DNA of 6,196 nt from assembly GCA_003563755.1 (NCBI GenBank), contig PWUB01000193.1, forward strand, positions 1-6,196, given 5' to 3'. Position numbers and translations under genes: made by a program. The notes beneath the pieces are model-generated. The model saw only the letters and a program-made list of their open reading frames with translations. It was not told where the DNA came from and did no database searches. The stretch is from Clostridia bacterium (lineage in GTDB: Bacteria; Bacillota_E; SLMV01; PUMD01). This document shows, piece by piece, positions 1-4,875 of the stretch; positions within the stretch are counted from its first letter, which is position 1, and every line of letters begins with the position of its first letter.

Positions 1-152
1 ACGGCCTCCACTTGATCTCACCGGCCCTGTTGGCCCTGGGCGAAAAATGGAATGTGCTCACGTGCAGCATCCTCCCTCCTGGGCTGTTCCTATTCTGCCC
101 GTCGGAAGGATCGTTTCATCCCGCTGACGAAATCCTACAGGTAACCTTGTGA
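1..152 (+). CDS. C-terminal tail of an unidentified protein (5' end outside window)
   Basis: A frame open from the left edge (first full codon at base 3) runs for 49 codons to a TGA at 150-152. The residues look like a real protein end: a hydrophobic stretch (LISPALLALGEKWNVLTC), then LPPGLFLFCP, and a polar C-terminus FHPADEILQVTL. The other two forward frames close earlier, at TGA codons around bases 13 and 124. The stop lies 12 bases before the start of the downstream M24 gene, and that gene's Shine-Dalgarno follows directly, so the two are probably co-transcribed. I do not recognise the family from this fragment and assign no function. The alternative, that this is noncoding leader, is less likely given the composition and spacing. 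Confidence 0.55.
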   Translation, partial: GLHLISPALLALGEKWNVLTCSILPPGLFLFCPSEGSFHPADEILQVTL

Positions 153-164
153 GGGGGAAGATAG

Positions 165-1352
165 ATGAGATTGATGATCAGCGCCGACGAAATCGTCGGA
201 AGGCAGGAGAAGCTTCTGAAGAAGGTCACAGACGAGGGCATGGAGGGGTTCATCACCTTCTCCGGACTGTCGACCCTGTATCTGACCGGCTTTCACTTCA
301 TCTCGACGGAGAGACCGGCGTGCCTGGTGCTCCCGGCCGACGGGCCGTCCTTTCTGTTCGTGCCCGAGCTGGAGACGGAACACGCCGAGACGGCCCTCGT
401 TCTTGATGACGTGGTGACCTACCCGGAGTATCCCGGAGACAAACACCCGATGCAGGAGTTGGCCGACGTCCTGCGCGATAGGAACCTGGCATCCGCCCAC
501 CTCATGGCCGAGAGCCCTGCTTACGGTAGCCCCATGGGATACAGGGGGCCGAAGCTGACGGACCTGCTCTCCGACCTCACCCTCACCGTGCGGCCGACGG
601 TGATCGAGGAGATGCGGATGATCAAGTCACCCCAGGAACTGGAGCTCATCAGGGAGAGCGCCCGCTGGGGGAACCTGGCTCATGCGCTGCTCCAGGAGTA
701 CTGTGCGGCGGGCCGCACGGAGAACGAGGTGTCCATGTGGGCCAGCAGCGAGGCGAGTGCCGTTATGCTCAAGACCCTCGGCCCGGGCTACCGGCCCCTG
801 GGGCGCGTGGGAGCCAGTGCGGGCTTCCGCGGGCAGATAGGTGCCAACTCTGCCCTGCCCCACGCGGTGAACATAAACGCTGTGATGAGGGAGGGCGATA
901 ACCTGGTGACGGGAGCCGGCGCGAACGTGGCCGGCTACGACAGTGAGCTGGAACGGACCATGTTCCTCGGTGAACCCTCCGATGAACAGCGTGAGTTCTT
1001 CGAGTACATGATGGAGATGATGCAGGTCGCCTTCGACACCATCCGGCCCGGGATACCCTGTTCCGAGGTTGATCGTGCCGTTCGCGAGGTGTATAGGAAG
1101 TACGACATCAGCGACACGTGGCGGCATCACACCGGCCACGCCCTGGGGATGCTGGGTCACGAGGCGCCGTTTTTTGACACCGGTGATTCCACCATCCTGC
1201 AGCCAGGCATGGTCTTTTCCGTGGAGCCCGGTATCTACGTACCCGGCCTGGGGGGTTTCCGCCACTCCGATACCATCGTGGTGACCGAGGACGGCATGGA
1301 TTTCATCACCTACTACCCCAGGGAGATCGAGGATCTGATCATAGAACCGTGA
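165..1352 (+). CDS. Creatinase/Xaa-Pro aminopeptidase (M24) family protein with a non-canonical metal site
   Basis: This 395-residue cytoplasmic protein has the pita-bread architecture: a creatinase-type N-terminal domain (about 8-145) and a C-terminal M24 domain (about 155-390). ATG 165 is chosen because GAGGGGG at 151-157 lies 7 bases upstream. M24 landmarks include His233 (LPH), GYDSELERT (257-265), HHTGHALG (321-328), His332-Glu333, SVEPGIY (352-358) and GGFRHSDT (363-370). Against the classical ligand set Asp, Asp, His, Glu, Glu, the aligned residues are Gly250, Glu261, His325, Glu354 and Ser368, so two ligands are lost and one is changed. The spacing from His233 to the following GD, the LERT motif and the end of the protein resemble creatinase, a metal-free member of this fold. 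It could therefore be a C-N hydrolase acting on a small amidine or amino-acid derivative rather than a prolidase. The substrate cannot be read from the sequence. The gene is complete and follows another gene closely. Confidence 0.88.
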   Translation: MRLMISADEIVGRQEKLLKKVTDEGMEGFITFSGLSTLYLTGFHFISTERPACLVLPADGPSFLFVPELETEHAETALVLDDVVTYPEYPGDKHPMQELADVLRDRNLASAHLMAESPAYGSPMGYRGPKLTDLLSDLTLTVRPTVIEEMRMIKSPQELELIRESARWGNLAHALLQEYCAAGRTENEVSMWASSEASAVMLKTLGPGYRPLGRVGASAGFRGQIGANSALPHAVNINAVMREGDNLVTGAGANVAGYDSELERTMFLGEPSDEQREFFEYMMEMMQVAFDTIRPGIPCSEVDRAVREVYRKYDISDTWRHHTGHALGMLGHEAPFFDTGDSTILQPGMVFSVEPGIYVPGLGGFRHSDTIVVTEDGMDFITYYPREIEDLIIEP

Positions 1353-1377
1353 ACGCCCCGTTCATCCTCTCAGGAGT

Positions 1378-1425
1378 GGGCCCGGGCTGCAGCAGCTACA
1401 CCGGGGCTGTTGCAGCCGGGGGCCC
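1378..1425. terminator. Strong GC-rich hairpin after the M24 gene, between convergent genes
   Basis: The arm GGGCCC-G-GGCTGCAGCAGC (1378-1396) pairs with GCTGTTGCAGCC-GG-GGGCCC (1406-1425). This gives 18 pairs, one of them G-U, with a small 1x2 internal loop and a 9-base apical loop. It begins 25 bases after the M24 stop codon and lies between genes that converge, so it could end transcription from the left and possibly the right. There is no T-run on either side, so it is not a textbook intrinsic terminator. It could instead be a Rho-region roadblock or an mRNA-stabilising 3' structure. Confidence 0.5.
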
Positions 1426-1444
1426 TGTGCGTTCCCCGTGCAGA

Positions 1445-1474
1445 CTCAAACCTGGAGCGGCAGTCGCTCTTGAG
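1445..1474 (-). terminator. Hairpin just past the end of the selenoprotein operon
   Basis: GAGCG (1455-1459) pairs with CGCTC (1465-1469) around a 5-base loop. The stem continues as CTCAA (1445-1449) with TTGAG (1470-1474) after a 5-base bulge on one side. Read on the - strand, the structure starts 11 bases after the stop codon of the redoxin gene, which is the right place for a 3' terminator. There is no U-tract. The stem is moderate and the terminator role is inferred from position. Confidence 0.35.
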
Positions 1475-1485
1475 CCTGCCCGGGG

Positions 1486-2004
1486 TCAATCATCGATGAG
1501 GTCGGCGATCCACCCCTGCAGCTCCTCGAGAGAACCGGATCCCCACCCGGTCTTGGTATGCCGGATCACACCATCGGTATCGATGACGAAGACCGCGGGG
1601 ATCCCCCGCACGGCGTAACTGACGTGCAGTTCAAACTCCGGGTCCAGCAGCACCTGCATGGTCACGTCCCGTTCTTCTATGAAACTCTCTATGTCCTCGA
1701 CACTCCGCGCGGTGGTGAAGACCACCTCGATTCCCTGCTCCCGCCATGGTTCGATGTGCGGCTGCAACTGCAGCACTTCTTCGACGCAGGGCCGTCAGCC
1801 GGGAGCGAAGAAACTGAGGATGACCACCTTTCCCTGAAAGTAGTCGGGGAAGTCGATGGTGGTTTCACCCATTAGCTGCAGCCGGGCGGACGGAGCACTG
1901 TCCTCGGGAGCGGGTGCAGGACCGGTAATGGGCCCGCAGCTGGCGGAGATGACCCCCAGGATAATCAGCAGGGCGGTGATACTGCCCCAGCGCTTTGGCA
2001 TCAT
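1486..2004 (-). CDS. TlpA/thioredoxin-like lipoprotein, predicted selenoprotein (Sec-Arg-Pro-Cys active site, in-frame TGA)
   Basis: Read through the TGA at 1797-1795, this gene encodes 172 residues of an extracytoplasmic thiol redoxin. Residues 1-22 form a positively charged, then hydrophobic signal (KRWGSITALLIILGVISAS) ahead of Cys23, an imperfect lipobox. A Pro/Ala/Ser linker follows to about residue 40, then the thioredoxin fold. KVVILSFFAPG leads into Sec70-R-P-Cys73, exactly where TlpA/ResA proteins carry CxxC. The cis-proline motif RGIPAVFVIDTDG (Pro136) is intact downstream. Without readthrough the reading frame would break into a 69-residue stub and an orphan C-terminal half, although both halves match one continuous fold. 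ATG 2004 is preferred over GTG 2013 because GGGAGG (2018-2013) lies 8 bases upstream and the GTG falls inside it. The start overlaps the upstream gene's stop (ATGA). A nonsense-mutated pseudogene or sequencing error is the main alternative, but TGA at the redox-cysteine position plus a downstream hairpin argues for selenocysteine. Confidence 0.85.
1756..1776 (-). promoter_or_regulatory. Candidate bacterial SECIS hairpin downstream of the Sec codon
   Basis: In the mRNA, GCUGC (1774-1770) pairs perfectly with GCAGC (1765-1761) around the 4-base loop AGUU. Adjoining bases (GUG at 1776-1774 and CAC at 1758-1756) can extend the stem through a bulge. The loop begins 25 bases after the TGA and has G at its second position. 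As I recall the bacterial SECIS model, it asks for a short stem within a few tens of bases of the UGA and a G near the start of the loop, which this meets. The hairpin lies inside coding sequence, as bacterial SECIS elements do. Its palindromic CTGCAG core also encodes a Leu-Gln repeat, so chance is possible. Confidence 0.5.
1795..1797 (-). other. In-frame TGA, predicted selenocysteine codon
   Basis: On the - strand the codons around this site read TTC GCT CCC GGC TGA CGG CCC TGC, giving F-A-P-G-U-R-P-C. TGA replaces the TGC or TGT expected for the N-terminal, attacking cysteine of a thioredoxin-like CxxC. Codons on both sides stay in one frame and give uninterrupted homologous-looking protein. 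Replacement of the nucleophilic Cys by Sec in a UxxC motif is an established pattern for thioredoxin-fold selenoproteins. It would require SelA, SelB, SelC and SelD elsewhere in the genome, none of which are in this window. Confidence 0.82.
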
Positions 2005-2882
2005 CGCGGACACCTCCCTTCGCTACTCGATTGCTGCTGTCCTGTCCCGTCGAGTCCCCAGCGCAGCGCGCCTCCCGGGCAGGCCCCGACGCAGCGCAGG
2101 CACCGAATGCACTCCGGGTGGTTGAGCTGTCTCGAGACTTCCAGGTTCACCGGGCAGACCTCGTCGCAGCGGGCGCAGGCCGTGCATTCGGTCCCATCGA
2201 GGTGCAGCCTCCAGAGCGAGACCCGGTTGCAGAGTCCGTAGAGGGCACCCAGGGGGCAGAGGCTCCTGCAGAAGGGGCGGTAGAATACCACGCAGGCCGC
2301 GAGTACGGCCACCAACGCTGCCAGCTTCCAGGTCAGAAGAGCCCCGGCCAGCTCTCTCAGTGATGGGTTCGCGATGAGCAGGGGTATGCCCCCCTGCAGG
2401 GTGCCTGCCGGACACAGGTAGGCGCAGAAGTAGGGCAGCCCCACGCCGGAGGCGTCCGTCCACCAGGCAGCCAGGGGAAGCATCATGACCAGGACTGCGT
2501 ACTTGACGCTCCTCAGCACGGCGGGAAAAGCCAACCGGACCCGGGTCCGGCCGTAGAGGATTTCCTGCAGCAGCCCGAAGGGACACAGCCAACCGCAGAT
2601 CCAGCGTCCGAGGAGGGCCCCGAAGGTGACGAGTCCCCCCAGGACATACAGTGAGAGACGTCCCGCCGCGGCCATGCCCTGCAGGGCACCCAGGGGGCAG
2701 GAGGCGACGGCGCCGGGACAGGAGTAGCAGTTGAGAAAGGGCACGCACACCTTTTTCAGCGGACCGCCGTAAACAGTGCCGTCCATGAAGCCCCGGAGGT
2801 GAGAATTTGCCGCGATGGTGGATATGACCTGGTACAGTCGACGTCTCTTCTCAGTGTCAGCCAGCCTTGATTTGACGGTCAT
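2001..2882 (-). CDS. NapH-like membrane 4Fe-4S ferredoxin protein
   Basis: This 293-residue integral membrane iron-sulfur protein is likely to carry electrons from cytoplasmic donors across or into the membrane. An N-terminal cluster of cysteines (Cys46, Cys52, Cys55, Cys62, in CYSCPGAVASCP) precedes hydrophobic helices at about 75-95, 124-141 and 183-200. Three CX3CP motifs typical of the NapH/CcoG-type family sit beside the helices: Cys96/Cys100, Cys153/Cys157 and Cys205/Cys209. Two ferredoxin motifs close the protein: Cys233-Cys236-Cys239-Cys243 (CTACARCDEVCP) and Cys258-Cys261-Cys264-Cys268 (CIRCLRCVGACP). ATG 2882 has no clear Shine-Dalgarno and lies 9 bases after the stop of the preceding small gene, so translational coupling is likely. 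The stop overlaps the start of the selenoprotein gene. It is not napH itself, since no nap genes are nearby. The neighbours suggest that it feeds the TlpA-like selenoprotein. Confidence 0.9.
   Translation of the reverse strand: MTVKSRLADTEKRRRLYQVISTIAANSHLRGFMDGTVYGGPLKKVCVPFLNCYSCPGAVASCPLGALQGMAAAGRLSLYVLGGLVTFGALLGRWICGWLCPFGLLQEILYGRTRVRLAFPAVLRSVKYAVLVMMLPLAAWWTDASGVGLPYFCAYLCPAGTLQGGIPLLIANPSLRELAGALLTWKLAALVAVLAACVVFYRPFCRSLCPLGALYGLCNRVSLWRLHLDGTECTACARCDEVCPVNLEVSRQLNHPECIRCLRCVGACPGGALRWGLDGTGQQQSSSEGRCPR
2013..2018 (-). promoter_or_regulatory. Shine-Dalgarno site fixing the selenoprotein start at ATG 2004
   Basis: GGGAGG on the - strand is followed by 8 bases and then ATG at 2004-2002. 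The alternative GTG at 2013-2011 overlaps the site itself and cannot use it. The site lies inside the end of the upstream Fe-S gene, as expected for coupled translation through the ATGA overlap. Confidence 0.7.
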
Positions 2883-2891
2883 ATACAGGGA

Positions 2892-3035
2892 TCATCCCAG
2901 GCCGATGCACTCGAAGCAGATGGTGACAGCCCTGAGCATCACGGCGACGGCCTCACCGCGCAGTAGACCCAGGGTTATCATCAACAGGCCGGCGAAAAGC
3001 AGGGCCTTGCCGGATCTCGAGTGGTCTGCCCCCAT
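2892..3035 (-). CDS. CD1871A-type small CxxC-motif membrane protein
   Basis: This 47-residue protein has a short polar N-terminus (MGADHSRSGK), one hydrophobic helix at about 11-25 (ALLFAGLLMITLGLL), an RGE turn, an amphipathic segment, and the terminal motif CFECIGLG (Cys40, Cys43). A single helix, RGE and C-terminal CxxCIG(I/L)G match the small Clostridial family I know as the CD1871A family CXXC motif-containing proteins, which are about this long. ATG 3035 is supported by GGGAGG at 3045-3040, 4 bases upstream. The frame stays open to 3161, but the extension has no good start and an implausible composition. It is the first gene of the operon, 9 bases before the Fe-S protein. It could supply a membrane-anchored dithiol or metal/cluster ligand to its partners, but its biochemical role is unknown to me. 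Confidence 0.82.
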   Translation of the reverse strand: MGADHSRSGKALLFAGLLMITLGLLRGEAVAVMLRAVTICFECIGLG

Positions 3036-3070
3036 GGTGCCTCCCTTCGTCGCATCGAAATCGAAGCAAT

Positions 3071-3093
3071 AGCATACACTACAATTCCTGTAG
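3071..3093 (-). promoter_or_regulatory. Candidate promoter -10 with an adjoining palindrome, redox operon
   Basis: On the - strand, TATGCT (3076-3071) is a fair -10 box about 35 bases before the start of the small CxxC gene. Immediately upstream is the inverted repeat CTACA-ATTCC-TGTAG (3079-3093), which would fill the -10/-35 spacer and could bind a repressor. The bases at the expected -35 position (GCACGC) match the consensus poorly, so either an activator is needed or the call is wrong. Confidence 0.22.
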
Positions 3094-3237
3094 GCGTGCT
3101 GCGACTCCTTCCATCGTGAAGCAGGAGATTTCGGGTATCCGCACCATCGGCCCCCCGGCACGTACGCCGGTATCCGTCGTCTTCACCCGACAGGGATTCT
3201 ACCGCTGATTATCCTGACCAGAGCCAACAGGCCGCTG

Positions 3238-3267
3238 GGGCACATCCTTCCGGACAGCGCTGTGCCC
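3238..3267. repeat. Inverted repeat/hairpin in the divergent region
   Basis: GGGCACA (3238-3244) and TGTGCCC (3261-3267) are perfect complements flanking 16 bases, which can fold further (TCC with GGA). On the + strand it is followed by TTATTA, which makes it terminator-like, but no + strand transcript is evident upstream. It lies just ahead of the proposed tldD promoter, so it could be a binding site or part of an unannotated RNA. Confidence 0.35.
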
Positions 3268-3287
3268 TTATTAGGCGGTCGTGGGGT

Positions 3288-3317
3288 GTGACCGGATTCC
3301 TGATTATTCCCTATAAT
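3288..3317 (+). promoter_or_regulatory. Sigma-70-type promoter candidate for tldDE
   Basis: TATAAT at 3312-3317 is a perfect -10 hexamer in a GC-rich region. GTGACC at 3288-3293 matches four of six -35 consensus positions with an 18-base spacer. Transcription would start near 3324 and leave a leader of about 120 bases before the tldD start. A second possible -10 (TATACT, 3359-3364) lacks a suitable -35 at normal spacing. Confidence 0.45.
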
Positions 3318-3347
3318 GCACATGAGGGACTTTGAGCGCGGGCTTCG

Positions 3348-3380
3348 GGCAGTGCCGGTATACTGCCGCCAGGCTGGCGG
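3348..3380 (+). other. Two overlapping hairpins in the tldD leader
   Basis: GGCAGT (3348-3353) pairs with ACTGCC (3362-3367) around 8 bases. CCGCCA (3366-3371) pairs with TGGCGG (3375-3380) around 3 bases. The two stems share bases 3366-3367, so they cannot both form fully. This could be a simple alternative-fold switch or just GC-rich coincidence. Confidence 0.25.
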
Positions 3381-3427
3381 TCGGAAGTGCCGCGCGCGGT
3401 GTACCTCAGGCAGGCGGAGTCCCACCC

Positions 3428-3442
3428 GACACGGGAGGTGTC
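3428..3442 (+). promoter_or_regulatory. tldD Shine-Dalgarno in a small hairpin loop
   Basis: GGGAGG (3433-3438) is the ribosome site for GTG 3448, with 9 bases between. It is flanked by GACAC (3428-3432) and GTGTC (3438-3442), which can pair and leave GGGAG as the loop. The site settles the start codon. The hairpin may modulate translation, but five pairs are weak evidence. Confidence 0.5.
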
Positions 3443-3447
3443 ACCGA

Positions 3448-4875
3448 GTGGAGGATCTTCTGAGAGTTGCCCTGGATGAGGCCCGCCGGCTCGGGGCCAG
3501 CTACGCCGACGTACGCGTCGTCGAGCGACTGGACCAGCCCATGATGGTGAAGTCGGGCCAGGTCACATCACTGTTGCAGAGAGAGGATAGAGGGTTCGGA
3601 GTACGCGTTCTGGCCGGGGGAGGATGGGGGTTCGCCGCCAGTGCGGATCTCACTCGGGACCAGCTGCGGGAGGTGGCGCGGCAGGCGGTCAGCACCGCCT
3701 GGGCCTCGGCGCTGGTCCAGCGCAGGCCGGTGACGCTTTCTCCCCTGGAGCCGGTCCGCGACACCTACACCACGCCGTGTTTCCAGGACCCATTCGAGGT
3801 TGAGACCTCCGACCGGCTGCAGCTCCTCCGGGAGCTGGACGAGGTCTTGCGCTCGCGCGACGAGGTCCGGGTGGCGACGGCGTCGATGCTTGCCCGCCGG
3901 GAGAAAAAGACCTTTGCCAGCACCGAGGGATCGTACATCGAGCAGATCTTCACCGAGCTGGGGATCTCCCTGGGTGCCACCGCTTCCGGTTCGGGCGACG
4001 TGCAGCGCCGCTCCTTCGGCGACCAGGTCCGGGGAGGTTACGAGCACGTAGAGGCCTGGAACCTTTTCGACAGGGCGGAGACGCTGTCGCGAGAGGCGGT
4101 GCAGCTTCTGACGGCGGACGTGTGTCCCAGGTTAAAGACCGATCTCATACTGGGCTCTTCCCAACTGGCCCTGCAGATCCACGAGTCCTGCGGACCCCCC
4201 ATCGAGCTCGACCGGGTTTACGGCAGCGAGGCCAGCTTCGCCGGCACCAGCTTCCTCACCACGGACAAGCAGGGCGAGTTTCGGTATGGATCGGAGGTCG
4301 TGAACATAGCTGCTGACGCCACGGTGCCCGGGGGATTGGGGACTTTCGGATACGATGATGAGGGTGTGCCGGCGAGACGCACCCCCATAGTCCAGGATGG
4401 GCTGTTCGTGGACTATCTCACCTGCAGGGAAACTGCAGCCACCCTGGGCCAGGCCAGCAACGGCAGCATGCTGGCCGATGGTTGGAACAACCTGCCCCTG
4501 GTCCGCATGACCAACGTGAGCCTGGAGCCGGGCACGGCCACGCTGGCGGAGATCATAGAGGATACCCGCCGGGGCATCTTCATGGACTCAAGCAAGAGCT
4601 GGAGCCTGGATGACAGGCGCCTGAATTTCCACTTCGGTACCGAGATAGCCTGGGAGATCGAGGACGGAGAGATCACCCGCATGCTGAAGAACGCAGCATA
4701 CACCGACATGACCCCTCGCTTTTGGAACTCGTGTGATGCCGTCGCCGGCGAGGCGGAGTGGCAGATGTGGGGGCTGCCCGGCTGCGCCAAGGGAGAACCC
4801 GTTCAGATAGCCCACGTCGGACACGGTGCGTCCCCGGCGAGGTTCCGAAACATAAAGGTGGGGGTGGGGAAATGA
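3448..4875 (+). CDS. tldD: TldD-family metalloprotease subunit with altered zinc motif (HExxxP)
   Basis: This 475-residue cytoplasmic protein is close to the usual TldD length. TldD pairs with TldE/PmbA to degrade unfolded peptides and to process some ribosomally made peptides. GTG 3448 is chosen because GGGAGG lies 9 bases upstream and the protein then begins at the family's N-terminus (VEDLLRVALDEARRLGASYA). The next landmark is KSGQVTSLLQREDRGFGVRV. The metal site begins at His245-Glu246 (HESCGPPIELDR), followed by AGTSFLTTDKQG, the family block GGLGTFGYDDEG, and RMTNVSLEPG. Cys446 near the end (GLPGCAKGEP) matches the C-terminal cysteine ligand. The usual HExxxH second histidine is Pro250 (codon CCC where CAC would be expected), so the protease may be impaired or may bind metal differently, or this may be a base error. 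The stop overlaps the tldE start by ATGA. Confidence 0.93.
   Translation: MEDLLRVALDEARRLGASYADVRVVERLDQPMMVKSGQVTSLLQREDRGFGVRVLAGGGWGFAASADLTRDQLREVARQAVSTAWASALVQRRPVTLSPLEPVRDTYTTPCFQDPFEVETSDRLQLLRELDEVLRSRDEVRVATASMLARREKKTFASTEGSYIEQIFTELGISLGATASGSGDVQRRSFGDQVRGGYEHVEAWNLFDRAETLSREAVQLLTADVCPRLKTDLILGSSQLALQIHESCGPPIELDRVYGSEASFAGTSFLTTDKQGEFRYGSEVVNIAADATVPGGLGTFGYDDEGVPARRTPIVQDGLFVDYLTCRETAATLGQASNGSMLADGWNNLPLVRMTNVSLEPGTATLAEIIEDTRRGIFMDSSKSWSLDDRRLNFHFGTEIAWEIEDGEITRMLKNAAYTDMTPRFWNSCDAVAGEAEWQMWGLPGCAKGEPVQIAHVGHGASPARFRNIKVGVGK

Larger units (their letters stand above)
3036..3447. other. Divergent intergenic region (412 bases), no convincing gene
   Basis: This is the region between the leftward redox operon and the rightward tldDE pair. 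It is less GC-rich in places than the genes. I find no tRNA-like T-arm and no ORF with both a good ribosome site and protein-like composition. It contains candidate promoters for both directions, a 15-base palindrome near the redox-operon start, a 7-bp hairpin in the middle, and overlapping hairpins in the tldD leader, each listed separately. Confidence 0.6.

Noticed and set aside
627..1265. 212-residue ORF on the - strand
   Set aside because: It is antisense to the M24 gene, whose motifs cover the same bases, and it has no recognisable domain.
1349..1618. 89-residue + strand ORF overlapping the M24 stop by GTGA
   Set aside because: The overlap looks like coupling, but the product has no domain character, runs through two hairpins and then antisense to the selenoprotein gene, and has no ribosome site.
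1486..1776. Stand-alone 96-residue gene starting at GTG 1776, with 1795-2013 as a separate short gene
   Set aside because: Both pieces are in the same frame and together make one thioredoxin-fold protein. The split removes only the active-site codon, and GTG 1776 has no ribosome site. Selenocysteine readthrough explains it better.
2002..2013. GTG 2013 as start of the redoxin gene
   Set aside because: The GTG overlaps the GGGAGG site itself. ATG 2004 has ideal spacing and an ATGA overlap with the upstream stop.
2243..2700. Perfect 17-base direct repeat (2243-2259 and 2684-2700)
   Set aside because: Both copies encode the same Cys-Pro-Leu-Gly-Ala-Leu motif of the Fe-S protein. Shared codon choice in a repeated motif explains it.
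2023..2748. 241-residue ORF on the - strand in another frame of the Fe-S gene
   Set aside because: Its Arg/Gly/Pro-rich composition is typical of a shifted GC-rich frame. The overlapping frame carries all the CxxC and CX3CP motifs.
1380..2760. Many CTGCAG hexamers across the middle block
   Set aside because: They mostly arise from Leu-Gln and neighbouring GC-rich codons, with no regular spacing. I see no array or repeat family.
3036..3161. N-terminal extension of the small CxxC protein
   Set aside because: The extension has implausible composition and crosses the ribosome site for ATG 3035, which gives the expected family length.
3094..3315. Possible tRNA gene (for example tRNA-Sec) in the divergent region
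   Set aside because: Neither strand shows a T-arm consensus such as GGTTCGA or an acceptor stem pairing at the right distance.
3316..3447. N-terminal extension of TldD from ATG 3316
   Set aside because: The extra 44 residues are Arg/Cys-rich and unlike any TldD N-terminus. The ATG has no ribosome site and lies at the promoter. GTG 3448 has a good site and the right protein start.
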